Below, piece after piece: positions 11,262-23,556 of a stretch of DNA of 64,000 bases (position 1 is the first letter of the stretch; each line of letters opens with the position of its first letter). Source of the DNA: Auanema rhodensis (taxonomy: Eukaryota > Nematoda > Chromadorea > Rhabditida > Rhabditidae); the NCBI GenBank assembly GCA_964057225.1, contig OZ059900.1:22335638-22399637 (forward strand), read 5' to 3'. Below the pieces are notes generated by a model that saw only the letters and a program-made list of their open reading frames with translations, was not told the origin of the DNA and made no database searches. The translations under genes and the position numbers were made by a program.

Positions 11262-12625
11262 TACGATTTCATGTGTTCAAACTCATGCAATGTCAATGAA
11301 ACCTAGCTCAAAATTGTTCCTACAACGTCTAGTTCCACTTTCACGACAAAAAAACAGGGGTTAGAAAATTAAGGAAATTAGCATATTCTGAGGGCACGCC
11401 CGTTATGGCTAATATTGATTAAATCGATTTTTGTTCATATGAGTCGTCAAATGAAACGAATTTCAGCGTGTTACATACTAAAATGAAGCATTTTACATGC
11501 TGAACACTATAAAAATACAAAAACACAGTATTTCCCATGAGAAATATTTTATTATGCTGGAAAACCAGTTTTTGGAAAGTTCGCTGTAAATAAGGTTTTG
11601 ACATACGATTTCATGTGTTCAAACTCATGCAATGTCAATGAAACCTAGCTCAAAATTGTTCGTACAACGTCTAGTTCCACTTTCACGACAAAAAAACAGG
11701 GGTTAGAAAATTAAGGAAATTAGCATATTCTGAGGGCACGCCCCTTATGGCTAGTATTGATTAAATCGATTTTTGTTCATATGAGTCGTCAAATGCAACG
11801 AATTTCAGCGTGTTACATACTAAAATGAAGCATTTCACATGCTGAACACTAGAAAAATACAAAAACACAGTATTTCCCATGAGAAATATTTTATTATGCT
11901 GGAAAACCAGTTTTTGGAAATTTCGCTGTAAACAAGGTTTTGACTTACGATTTCATGTGTTCAAACTCATGCAATGTCAATGAAACCTAGCTCAAAATTG
12001 TTCCTACAACGTCTAGTTCCACTTTCACGACAAAAAACAGGGGTTAGAAAATTAAGGAAATTAGCATATTCTGAGGGCACGCCCCTTATGGCTAATATTG
12101 ATTAAATCGATTTTTGTTCATATGAGTCGTCAAATGCAACGAATTTCAGCGTGTTACATACTAAAATGAAGCATTTTACATGCTGAACACTAGAAAAATA
12201 CAAAAACACAGTATTTCCCATGAGAAATATTTTATTATGCTGGAAAACCAGTTTTTGGAAATTTCGCTGTAAACAAGGTTTTGACTTACGATTTCATGTG
12301 TTCAAACTCATGCAATGTCAATGAAACCTAGCTCAAAATTGTTCCTACAACGTCTAGTTCCACTTTCACGACAAAAAAACAGGGGTTAGAAAATTAAGGA
12401 AATTAGCATATTCTGAGGGCACGCCCCTTATGGCTAATATTGATTAAATCGATTTTTGTTCATATGAGTCGTCAAATGCAACGAATTTCAGCGTGTTACA
12501 TACAATGAAGCATTTCACATGCTGAACACTAGAAAAATACAAAAACACAGTATTTCCCATGAGAAATATTTTATTATGCTGGAAAACCAGTTTTTGGAAA
12601 TTTCGCTGTAAACAAGTTTTTGACT
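11262..12625 (+). repeat. 4-monomer HOR, copy 1 (1364 bp)
   Basis: m34-m37 start at 11262, 11604, 11946 and 12287. Their markers are G141, A193, T249, G318, T330, A342; then G59, G151, C233; then six A; then the 3-bp deletion with C233 and T334. The next four monomers repeat the order. The first monomer contains the 61-codon reverse-strand open frame discussed under rejected items. Confidence 0.85.
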
Positions 12626-13989
12626 TACGATTTCATGTGTTCAAACTCATGCAATGTCAATGAAACCTAGCTCAAAATTGTTCCTACAACGTCTAGTTCC
12701 ACTTTCACGACAAAAAAACAGGGGTTAGAAAATTAAGGAAATTAGCATATTCTGAGGGCACGCCCGTTATGGCTAATATTGATTAAATCGATTTTTGTTC
12801 ATCTGAGTCGTCAAATGAAACGAATTTCAGCGTGTTACATACTAAAATGAAGCATTTTACATGCTGAACACTATAAAAATACAAAAACACAGTATTTCCC
12901 ATGAGAAATATTTTATTATGCTGGAAAACCAGTTTTTGGAAAGTTCGCTGTAAATAAGGTTTTGACATACGATTTCATGTGTTCAAACTCATGCAATGTC
13001 AATGAAACCTAGCTCAAAATTGTTCGTACAACGTCTAGTTCCACTTTCACGACAAAAAAACAGGGGTTAGAAAATTAAGGAAATTAGCATATTCTGAGGG
13101 CACGCCCCTTATGGCTAGTATTGATTAAATCGATTTTTGTTCATATGAGTCGTCAAATGCAACGAATTTCAGCGTGTTACATACTAAAATGAAGCATTTC
13201 ACATGCTGAACACTAGAAAAATACAAAAACACAGTATTTCCCATGAGAAATATTTTATTATGCTGGAAAACCAGTTTTTGGAAATTTCGCTGTAAACAAG
13301 GTTTTGACTTACGATTTCATGTGTTCAAACTCATGCAATGTCAATGAAACCTAGCTCAAAATTGTTCCTACAACGTCTAGTTCCACTTTCACGACAAAAA
13401 ACAGGGGTTAGAAAATTAAGGAAATTAGCATATTCTGAGGGCACGCCCCTTATGGCTAATATTGATTAAATCGATTTTTGTTCATATGAGTCGTCAAATG
13501 CAACGAATTTCAGCGTGTTACATACTAAAATGAAGCATTTTACATGCTGAACACTAGAAAAATACAAAAACACAGTATTTCCCATGAGAAATATTTTATT
13601 ATGCTGGAAAACCAGTTTTTGGAAATTTCGCTGTAAACAAGGTTTAGACTTACGATTTCATGTGTTCAAACTCATGCAATGTCAATGAAACCTAGCTCAA
13701 AATTGTTCCTACAACGTCTAGTTCCACTTTCACGACAAAAAAACAGGGGTTAGAAAATTAAGGAAATTAGCATATTCTGAGGGCACGCCCCTTATGGCTA
13801 ATATTGATTAAATCGATTTTTGTTCATATGAGTCGTCAAATGCAACGAATTTCAGCGTGTTACATACAATGAAGCATTTCACATGCTGAACACTAGAAAA
13901 ATACAAAAACACAGTATTTCCCATGAGAAATATTTTATTATGCTGGAAAACCAGTTTTTGGAAATTTCGCTGTAAACAAGTTTTTGACT
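12626..13989 (+). repeat. 4-monomer HOR, copy 2 (1364 bp)
   Basis: m38-m41 start at 12626, 12968, 13310 and 13651 and repeat the marker order of 11262-12625 at equal length. Private differences are CATCTGAG for CATATGAG in m38 and A338 (GGTTTAGAC) at the end of m40. A338 occurs again only at the end of the monomer starting 29028, linking this copy with that distant one. Confidence 0.85.
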
Positions 13990-14672
13990 TACGATTTCAT
14001 GTGTTCAAACTCATGCAATGTCAATGAAACCTAGCTCAAAATTGTTCCTACAACGTCTAGTTCCACTTTCACGACAAAAAAACAGGGGTTAGAAAATTAA
14101 GGAAATTAGCATATTCTGAGGGCACGCCTCTTATGGCTAATATTGATTAAATCGATTTTTGTTCATATGAGTCGTCAAATGCAACGAATTTCAGCGTGTT
14201 ACATACTAAAATGAAGCATTTTACATGCTGAACACTATAAAATTACAAAAACACAGTATTTCCCATGAGAAATATTTTATTATGCTGGAAAACCAGTTTT
14301 TGGAAATTTCGCTGTAAACAAGGTTTTGACTTACGATTTCATGTGTTCAAACTCATGCAATGTCAATGAAACCTAGCTCAAAATTGTTCCTACAACGTCT
14401 AGTTCCACTTTCACGACAAAAAACAGGGGTTAGAAAATTAAGGAAATTAGCATATTCTGAGGGCACGCCCCTTATGGCTAATATTGATTAAATCGATTTT
14501 TGTTCATATGAGTCGTCAAATGCAACGAATTTCAGCGTGTTACATACTAAAATGAAGCATTTTACATGCTGAACACTAGAAAAATACAAAAACACAGTAT
14601 TTCCCATGAGAAATATTTTATTATGCTGGAAAACCAGTTTTTGGAAATTTCGCTGTAAACAAGGTTTTGACT
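13990..14672 (+). repeat. Monomers m42-m43, link inside superblock 1
   Basis: m42 (13990) is T140 with T249/T254, and m43 (14332) has the six-A tract with G249. The same pair stands before a T274 or TTTGGGC monomer at 22874-23556 and 29708-30390, so it is a fixed part of the larger repeated block. Confidence 0.75.
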
Positions 14673-16039
14673 TACGATTTCATGTGTTCAAACTCATGCA
14701 ATGTCAATGAAACCTAGCTCAAAATTGTTCCTACAACGTCTAGTTCCACTTTCACGACAAAAAAACAGGGGTTAGAAAATTAAGGAAATTAGCATATTCT
14801 GAGGGCACGCCCCTTTGGGCAATATTGATTAAATCGATTTTTGTTCATATGAGTCGTCAAATGCAACGAATTTCAGCGTGTTACATACTAAAATGAAGCA
14901 TTTCACATGCTGAACACTAGAAAAATACAAAAACACAGTATTTCCCATGAGAAATATTTTATTATGCTGGAAAACCAGTTTTTGGAAATTTCGCTGTAAA
15001 CAAGGTTTTGACTTACGATTTCATGTGTTCAAACTCATGCAATGTCAATGAAACCTAGCTCAAAATTGTTCCTACAACGTCTAGTTCCACTTTCACGACA
15101 AAAAAACAGGGGTTAGAAAATTAAGGAAATTAGCATATTCTGAGGGCACGCCCCTTATGGCTAATATTGATTAAATCGATTTTTGTTCATATGAGTCGTC
15201 AAATGCAACGAATTTCAGCGTGTTACATACTAAAATGAAGCATTTTACATGCTGAACACTAGAAAAATACAAAAACACAGTATTTCTCATGAGAAATATT
15301 TTATTATGCTGGAAAACCAGTTTTTGGAAATTTCGCTGTAAACAAGGTTTTGACTTACGATTTCATGTGTTCAAACTCATGCAATGTCAATGAAACCTAG
15401 CTCAAAATTGTTTGTACAACGTCTAGTTCCACTTTCACGACAAAAAAACAGGGGTTAGAAAATTAAGGAAATTAGCATATTCTGAGGGCACGCCCCTTAT
15501 GGCTAATATTGATTAAATCGATTTTTGTTCATATGAGTCGTCAAATGCAACGAATTTCAGCGTGTTACATACTAAAATGAAGCATTTCACATGCTGAACA
15601 CTAGAAAAATACAAAAACACAGTATTTCCCATGAGAAATATTTTATTATGCTGGAAAACCAGTTTTTGGAAATTTCGCTGTAAACAAGTTTTTGACTTAC
15701 GATTTTATGTGTTCAAACTCATGCAATGTCAATGAAACCTAGCTCATAATTGTTCCTACAACGTCTAGTTCCACTTTCACGACAAAAAAACAGGGGTTAG
15801 AAAATTAAGGAAATTAGCATATTCTGAGGGCACGCCTCTTATGGCTAATATTGATTAAATCGATTTTTGTTCATATGAGTCGTCAAATGCAACGAATTTC
15901 AGCGTGTTACATACTAAAATGAAGTATTTTACATGCTGAACACTAGAAAAATACAAAAACACAGTATTTCCCATGAGAAATATTTTATTATGCTGGAAAA
16001 CCAGTTTTTGGAAATTTCGCTGTAAACAAGGTTTTGACT
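14673..16039 (+). repeat. 4-monomer HOR with TTTGGGC marker, copy 1 (1367 bp)
   Basis: m44-m47 start at 14673, 15014, 15356 and 15698. Markers are a complex change at 144-149 (CCCCTTTGGGCAAT, net loss of 1 bp) with C233; T274; T58 with C233 and T334; T9 with T50 and T140. m47 also has a private GAAGTATTTTAC and G249. This m47 tail differs from the matching monomer m51. Confidence 0.85.
15281..15298 (+). other. 18-bp perfect palindrome in a variant monomer
   Basis: TATTTCTCATGAGAAATA is identical to its reverse complement. Most monomers read TATTTCCCATGAGAAATA, with one unpaired position, so the C274T change completes the symmetry. The same perfect palindrome occurs in the monomers starting 2053, 4778, 6822, 15014, 16381, 23898, 30391, 40994, 42361, 44411, 46463, 49541 and 51935. 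The variant is a HOR position marker and is often followed by a T58 monomer. Confidence 0.85.
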
Positions 16040-17406
16040 TACGATTTCATGTGTTCAAACTCATGCAATGTCAATGAAACCTAGCTCAAAATTGTTCCTA
16101 CAACGTCTAGTTCCACTTTCACGACAAAAAAACAGGGGTTAGAAAATTAAGGAAATTAGCATATTCTGAGGGCACGCCCCTTTGGGCAATATTGATTAAA
16201 TCGATTTTTGTTCATATGAGTCGTCAAATGCAACGAATTTCAGCGTGTTACATACTAAAATGAAGCATTTCACATGCTGAACACTAGAAAAATACAAAAA
16301 CACAGTATTTCCCATGAGAAATATTTTATTATGCTGGAAAACCAGTTTTTGGAAATTTCGCTGTAAACAAGGTTTTGACTTACGATTTCATGTGTTCAAA
16401 CTCATGCAATGTCAATGAAACCTAGCTCAAAATTGTTCCTACAACGTCTAGTTCCACTTTCACGACAAAAAAACAGGGGTTAGAAAATTAAGGAAATTAG
16501 CATATTCTGAGGGCACGCCCCTTATGGCTAATATTGATTAAATCGATTTTTGTTCATATGAGTCGTCAAATGCAACGAATTTCAGCGTGTTACATACTAA
16601 AATGAAGCATTTTACATGCTGAACACTAGAAAAATACAAAAACACAGTATTTCTCATGAGAAATATTTTATTATGCTGGAAAACCAGTTTTTGGAAATTT
16701 CGCTGTAAACAAGGTTTTGACTTACGATTTCATGTGTTCAAACTCATGCAATGTCAATGAAACCTAGCTCAAAATTGTTTGTACAACGTCTAGTTCCACT
16801 TTCACGACAAAAAAACAGGGGTTAGAAAATTAAGGAAATTAGCATATTCTGAGGGCACGCCCCTTATGGCTAATATTGATTAAATCGATTTTTGTTCATA
16901 TGAGTCGTCAAATGCAACGAATTTCAGCGTGTTACATACTAAAATGAAGCATTTCACATGCTGAACACTAGAAAAATACAAAAACACAGTATTTCCCATG
17001 AGAAATATTTTATTATGCTGGAAAACCAGTTTTTGGAAATTTCGCTGTAAACAAGTTTTTGACTTACGATTTTATGTGTTCAAACTCATGCAATGTCAAT
17101 GAAACCTAGCTCATAATTGTTCCTACAACGTCTAGTTCCACTTTCACGACAAAAAAACAGGGGTTAGAAAATTAAGGAAATTAGCATATTCTGAGGGCAC
17201 GCCTCTTATGGCTAATATTGATTAAATCGATTTTTGTTCATATGAGTCGTCAAATGCAACGAATTTCAGCGTGTTACATACTAAAATGAAGCATTTTACA
17301 TGCTGAACACTATAAAAATACAAAAACACAGTATTTCCCATGAGAAATATTTTATTATGCTGGAAAACCAGTTTTTGGAAATTTCGCTGTAAACAAGGTT
17401 TTGACT
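16040..17406 (+). repeat. 4-monomer HOR with TTTGGGC marker, copy 2 (1367 bp)
   Basis: m48-m51 start at 16040, 16381, 16723 and 17065 and repeat the order of 14673-16039 at identical length. m51 has T249, as do the matching monomers at 24582 and 31075. m47 has G249, so m47 is the diverged copy of the pair. Confidence 0.85.
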
Positions 17407-19458
17407 TACGATTTCATCTGTTCAAACTCATGCAATGTCAATGAAACCTAGCTCAAAATTGTTCGTACAACGTCTAGTTCCACTTTCACGACAAAAAAAC
17501 AGGGGTTAGAAAATTAAGGAAATTAGCATATTCTGAGGGCACGCCCCTTATGGCTAATATTGATTAAATCGATTTTTGTTCATATGAGTAGTCAAATGCA
17601 ACGAATTTCAGCGTGTCACATACTAAAATGAAGCATTTTACATGCTGAACACTAGAAAAATACAAAAACACAGTATTTCCCATGAGAAATATTTTATTAT
17701 GCTGGAAAACCAGTTTTTGGAAATTTCGCTGTAAACAAGGTTTTGACTTACGATTTCATGTGTTCAAACTCATGCAATGTCAATGAAACCTAGCTCAAAA
17801 TTGTTCGTACAACGTCTAGTTCCACTTTCACGACAAAAAAACAGGGGTTAGAAAATTAAGGAAATTAGCATATTCTGAGGGCACGCCCCTTATGGCTAAT
17901 ATTGATTAAATCGATTTTTGTTCATATGAGTCGTCAAATGCAACGAATTTCAGCGTGTTACATACTAAAATGAAGCATTTTACATGCTGAACACTAGAAA
18001 AATACAAAAACACAGTATTTCCCATGAGAAATATTTTATTATGCTGGAAAACCAGTTTTTGGAAATTTCGCTGTAAACAAGGTTTTGACTTACGATTTCA
18101 TGTGTTCAAACTCATGCAATGTCAATGAAACCTATCTCAAAATTGTTCCTACAACGTCTAGTTCCACTTTCACGACAAAAAAACAGGGGTTAGAAAATTA
18201 AGGAAATTAGCATATTCTGAGGGCACGCCCCTTATGGCTAATATTGATTAAATCGATTTTTGTTCATATGAGTCGTCAAATGAAACGAATTTCAGCGTGT
18301 TACATACTAAAATGAAGCATTTTACATGCTGAACACTATAAAAATACAAAAACACAGTATTTCCCATGAGAAATATTTTATTATGCTGGAAAACCAGTTT
18401 TTGGAAATTTCGCTGTAAACAAGTTTTTGACTTACGATTTCATGTGTTCAAACTCATGCAATGTCAATGAAACCTAGCTCATAATTGTTCCTACAACGTC
18501 TAGTTCCACTTTCACGACAAAAAAACAGGGGTTAGAAAATTAAGGAAATTAGCATATTCTGAGGGCACGCCTCTTATGGCTAATATTGATTAAATCGATT
18601 TTTGTTCATATGAGTCGTCAAATGCAACGAATTTCAGCGTGTTACATACTAAAATGAAGCATTTTACATGCTGAACACTATAAAAATACAAAAACACAGT
18701 ATTTCCCATGAGAAATATTTTATTATGCTGGAAAACCAGTTTTTGGAAATTTCGCTGTAAACAAGGTTTTGACTTACGATTTCATCTGTTCAAACTCATG
18801 CAATGTCAATGAAACCTAGCTCAAAATTGTTCGTACAACGTCTAGTTCCACTTTCACGACAAAAAAACAGGGGTTAGAAAATTAAGGAAATTAGCATATT
18901 CTGAGGGCACGCCCCTTATGGCTAATATTGATTAAATCGATTTTTGTTCATATGAGTAGTCAAATGCAACGAATTTCAGCGTGTTACATACTAAAATGAA
19001 GCATTTTACATGCTGAACACTAGAAAAATACAAAAACACAGTATTTCCCATGAGAAATATTTTATTATGCTGGAAAACCAGTTTTTGGAAATTTCGCTGT
19101 AAACAAGGTTTTGACTTACGATTTCATGTGTTCAAACTCATGCAATGTCAATGAAACCTAGCTCAAAATTGTTCGTACAACGTCTAGTTCCACTTTCACG
19201 ACAAAAAAACAGGGGTTAGAAAATTAAGGAAATTAGCATATTCTGAGGGCACGCCCCTTATGGCTAATATTGATTAAATCGATTTTTGTTCATATGAGTC
19301 GTCAAATGCAACGAATTTCAGCGTGTTACATACTAAAATGAAGCATTTTACATGCTGAACACTATAAAAATACAAAAACACAGTATTTCCCATGAGAAAT
19401 ATTTTATTATGCTGGAAAACCAGTTTTTGGAAATTTCGCTGTAAACAAGGTTTTGACT
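17407..19458 (+). repeat. 6-monomer HOR 'CTG' type, copy in superblock 1 (2052 bp)
   Basis: m52-m57 start at 17407, 17749, 18091, 18433, 18775 and 19117. Markers are C12, G59, A184, C211; then G59; then T45, A193, T249, T334; then T50, T140, T249; then C12, G59, A184; then G59, T249. The same six recur at 24924, 31417 and 33469. Confidence 0.85.
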
Positions 19459-20142
19459 TACGATTTCATGTGTTCAAACTCATGCAATGTCAATGAAACC
19501 TAGCTCATAATTGTTCCTACAACGTCTAGTTCCACTTTCACGACAAAAAAACAGGGGTTAGAAAATTAAGGAAATTAGCATATTCTGAGGGCACGCCTCT
19601 TATGGCTAATATTGATTAAATCGATTTTTGTTCATATGAGTAGTCAAATGCAACGAATTTCAGCGTGTTACATACTAAAATGAAGCATTTTACATGCTGA
19701 ACACTAGAAAAATACAAAAACACAGTATTTCCCATGAGAAATATTTTATTATGCTGGAAAACCAGTTTTTGGAAATTTCGCTGTAAACAAGTTTTTGACT
19801 TACGATTTCATGTGTTCAAACTCATGCAATGTCAATGAAACCTAGCTCAAAATTGTTCCTACAACGTCTAGTTCCACTTTCACGACAAAAAAACAGGGGT
19901 TAGAAAATTAAGGAAATTAGCATATTCTGAGGGCACGCCTCTTATGGCTAATATTGATTAAATCGATTTTTGTTCATATGAGTCGTCAAATGCAACGAAT
20001 TTCAGCGTGTTACATACTAAAATGAAGCATTTTACATGCTGAACACTATAAAATTACAAAAACACAGTATTTCCCATGAGAAATATTTTATTATGCTGGA
20101 AAACCAGTTTTTGGAAATTTCGCTGTAAACAAGGTTTTGACT
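19459..20142 (+). repeat. Monomers m58-m59, junction between superblocks
   Basis: m58 (19459) combines T50 and T140 with A184 and T334, a mix not seen elsewhere in this part of the array, and looks like a hybrid of neighbouring types. m59 (19801) is the T140, T249/T254 type, which again precedes a G141 monomer at 20143. Confidence 0.7.
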
Positions 20143-21848
20143 TACGATTTCATGTGTTCAAACTCATGCAATGTCAATGAAACCTAGCTCAAAATTGTTC
20201 CTACAACGTCTAGTTCCACTTTCACGACAAAAAAACAGGGGTTAGAAAATTAAGGAAATTAGCATATTCTGAGGGCACGCCCGTTATGGCTAATATTGAT
20301 TAAATCGATTTTTGTTCATATGAGTCGTCAAATGAAACGAATTTCAGCGTGTTACATACTAAAATGAAGCATTTTACATGCTGAACACTATAAAAATACA
20401 AAAACACAGTATTTCCCATGAGAAATATTTTATTATGCTGGAAAACCAGTTTTTGGAAAGTTCGCTGTAAATAAGGTTTTGACATACGATTTCATGTGTT
20501 CAAACTCATGCAATGTCAATGAAACCTAGCTCAAAATTGTTCGTACAACGTCTAGTTCCACTTTCACGACAAAAAAACAGGGGTTAGAAAATTAAGGAAA
20601 TTAGCATATTCTGAGGGCACGCCCCTTATGGCTAGTATTGATTAAATCGATTTTTGTTCATATGAGTCGTCAAATGCAACGAATTTCAGCGTGTTACATA
20701 CTAAAATGAAGCATTTCACATGCTGAACACTAGAAAAATACAAAAACACAGTATTTCCCATGAGAAATATTTTATTATGCTGGAAAACCAGTTTTTGGAA
20801 ATTTCGCTGTAAACAAGGTTTTGACTTACGATTTCATGTGTTCAAACTCATGCAATGTCAATGAAACCTAGCTCAAAATTGTTCCTACAACGTCTAGTTC
20901 CACTTTCACGACAAAAAACAGGGGTTAGAAAATTAAGGAAATTAGCATATTCTGAGGGCACGCCCCTTATGGCTAATATTGATTAAATCGATTTTTGTTC
21001 ATATGAGTCGTCAAATGCAACGAATTTCAGCGTGTTACATACTAAAATGAAGCATTTTACATGCTGAACACTAGAAAAATACAAAAACACAGTATTTCCC
21101 ATGAGAAATATTTTATTATGCTGGAAAACCAGTTTTTGGAAATTTCGCTGTAAACAAGGTTTTGACTTACGATTTCATGTGTTCAAACTCATGCAATGTC
21201 AATGAAACCTAGCTCAAAATTGTTCCTACAACGTCTAGTTCCACTTTCACGACAAAAAAACAGGGGTTAGAAAATTAAGGAAATTAGCATATTCTGAGGG
21301 CACGCCCCTTATGGCTAATATTGATTAAATCGATTTTTGTTCATATGAGTCGTCAAATGCAACGAATTTCAGCGTGTTACATACAATGAAGCATTTCACA
21401 TGCTGAACACTAGAAAAATACAAAAACACAGTATTTCCCATGAGAAATATTTTATTATGCTGGAAAACCAGTTTTTGGAAATTTCGCTGTAAACAAGTTT
21501 TTGACTTACGATTTCATGTGTTCAAACTCATGCAATGTCAATGAAACCTAGCTCAAAATTGTTCCTACAACGTCTAGTTCCACTTTCACGACAAAAAAAC
21601 AGGGGTTAGAAAATTAAGGAAATTAGCATATTCTGAGGGCACGCCTCTTATGGCTAATATTGATTAAATCGATTTTTGTTCATATGAGTCGTCAAATGCA
21701 ACGAATTTCAGCGTGTTACATACTAAAATGAAGCATTTTACATGCTGAACACTATAAAATTACAAAAACACAGTATTTCCCATGAGAAATATTTTATTAT
21801 GCTGGAAAACCAGTTTTTGGAAATTTCGCTGTAAACAAGGTTTTGACT
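20143..21848 (+). repeat. 5-monomer unit of superblock 2 (1706 bp)
   Basis: m60-m64 start at 20143, 20485, 20827, 21168 and 21507. Markers match m38-m42: the G141, A193, G318, T330, A342 type; the G59, G151, C233 type; six A; the 3-bp deletion; T140 with T249/T254. m62 lacks the A338 change of m40. Confidence 0.85.
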
Positions 21849-23556
21849 TACGATTTCATGTGTTCAAACTCATGCAATGTCAATGAAACCTAGCTCAAAA
21901 TTGTTCCTACAACGTCTAGTTCCACTTTCACGACAAAAAAACAGGGGTTAGAAAATTAAGGAAATTAGCATATTCTGAGGGCACGCCCGTTATGGCTAAT
22001 ATTGATTAAATCGATTTTTGTTCATATGAGTCGTCAAATGAAACGAATTTCAGCGTGTTACATACTAAAATGAAGCATTTTACATGCTGAACACTATAAA
22101 AATACAAAAACACAGTATTTCCCATGAGAAATATTTTATTATGCTGGAAAACCAGTTTTTGGAAAGTTCGCTGTAAATAAGGTTTTGACATACGATTTCA
22201 TGTGTTCAAACTCATGCAAAGTCAATGAAACCTAGCTCAAAATTGTTCGTACAACGTCTAGTTCCACTTTCACGACAAAAAAACAGGGGTTAGAAAATTA
22301 AGGAAATTAGCATATTCTGAGGGCACGCCCCTTATGGCTAGTATTGATTAAATCGATTTTTGTTCATATGAGTCGTCAAATGCAACGAATTTCAGCGTGT
22401 TACATACTAAAATGAAGCATTTCACATGCTGAACACTAGAAAAATACAAAAACACAGTATTTCCCATGAGAAATATTTTATTATGCTGGAAAACCAGTTT
22501 TTGGAAATTTCGCTGTAAACAAGGTTTTGACTTACGATTTCATGTGTTCAAACTCATGCAATGTCAATGAAACCTAGCTCAAAATTGTTCCTACAACGTC
22601 TAGTTCCACTTTCACGACAAAAAACAGGGGTTAGAAAATTAAGGAAATTAGCATATTCTGAGGGCACGCCCCTTATGGCTAATATTGATTAAATCGATTT
22701 TTGTTCATATGAGTCGTCAAATGCAACGAATTTCAGCGTGTTACATACTAAAATGAAGCATTTTACATGCTGAACACTATAAAATTACAAAAACACAGTA
22801 TTTCCCATGAGAAATATTTTATTATGCTGGAAAACCAGTTTTTGGAAATTTCGCTGTAAACAAGGTTTTGACTTACGATTTCATGTGTTCAAACTCATGC
22901 AATGTCAATGAAACCTAGCTCAAAATTGTTCCTACAACGTCTAGTTCCACTTTCACGACAAAAAAACAGGGGTTAGAAAATTAAGGAAATTAGCATATTC
23001 TGAGGGCACGCCTCTTATGGCTAATATTGATTAAATCGATTTTTGTTCATATGAGTCGTCAAATGCAACGAATTTCAGCGTGTTACATACTAAAATGAAG
23101 CATTTTACATGCTGAACACTATAAAATTACAAAAACACAGTATTTCCCATGAGAAATATTTTATTATGCTGGAAAACCAGTTTTTGGAAATTTCGCTGTA
23201 AACAAGGTTTTGACTTACGATTTCATGTGTTCAAACTCATGCAATGTCAATGAAACCTAGCTCAAAATTGTTCCTACAACGTCTAGTTCCACTTTCACGA
23301 CAAAAAACAGGGGTTAGAAAATTAAGGAAATTAGCATATTCTGAGGGCACGCCCCTTATGGCTAATATTGATTAAATCGATTTTTGTTCATATGAGTCGT
23401 CAAATGCAACGAATTTCAGCGTGTTACATACTAAAATGAAGCATTTTACATGCTGAACACTAGAAAAATACAAAAACACAGTATTTCCCATGAGAAATAT
23501 TTTATTATGCTGGAAAACCAGTTTTTGGAAATTTCGCTGTAAACAAGGTTTTGACT
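21849..23556 (+). repeat. Partial repeat of the 5-monomer unit with a hybrid monomer
   Basis: m65-m69 start at 21849, 22191, 22533, 22874 and 23216. m65 and m66 repeat m60 and m61; m66 has a private GCAAAGTC. m67 has the six-A front of m62 and the T249/T254 tail of m64, so it probably arose by recombination that removed the equivalent of m63. m68 is T140 with T249/T254 and m69 is six A with G249. Confidence 0.8.

Noticed and set aside
11419-11604. Reverse-strand 61-codon open frame, repeated at 12783-12968, 20300-20485, 22006-22191, 27817-28002 and 28501-28686
   Set aside because: It lies wholly inside a satellite monomer and exists only in copies with the A193/G318/T330/A342 haplotype. A342 creates the start codon on the reverse strand. 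Most monomers lack the frame, and it has no recognisable domain or conserved coding pattern.
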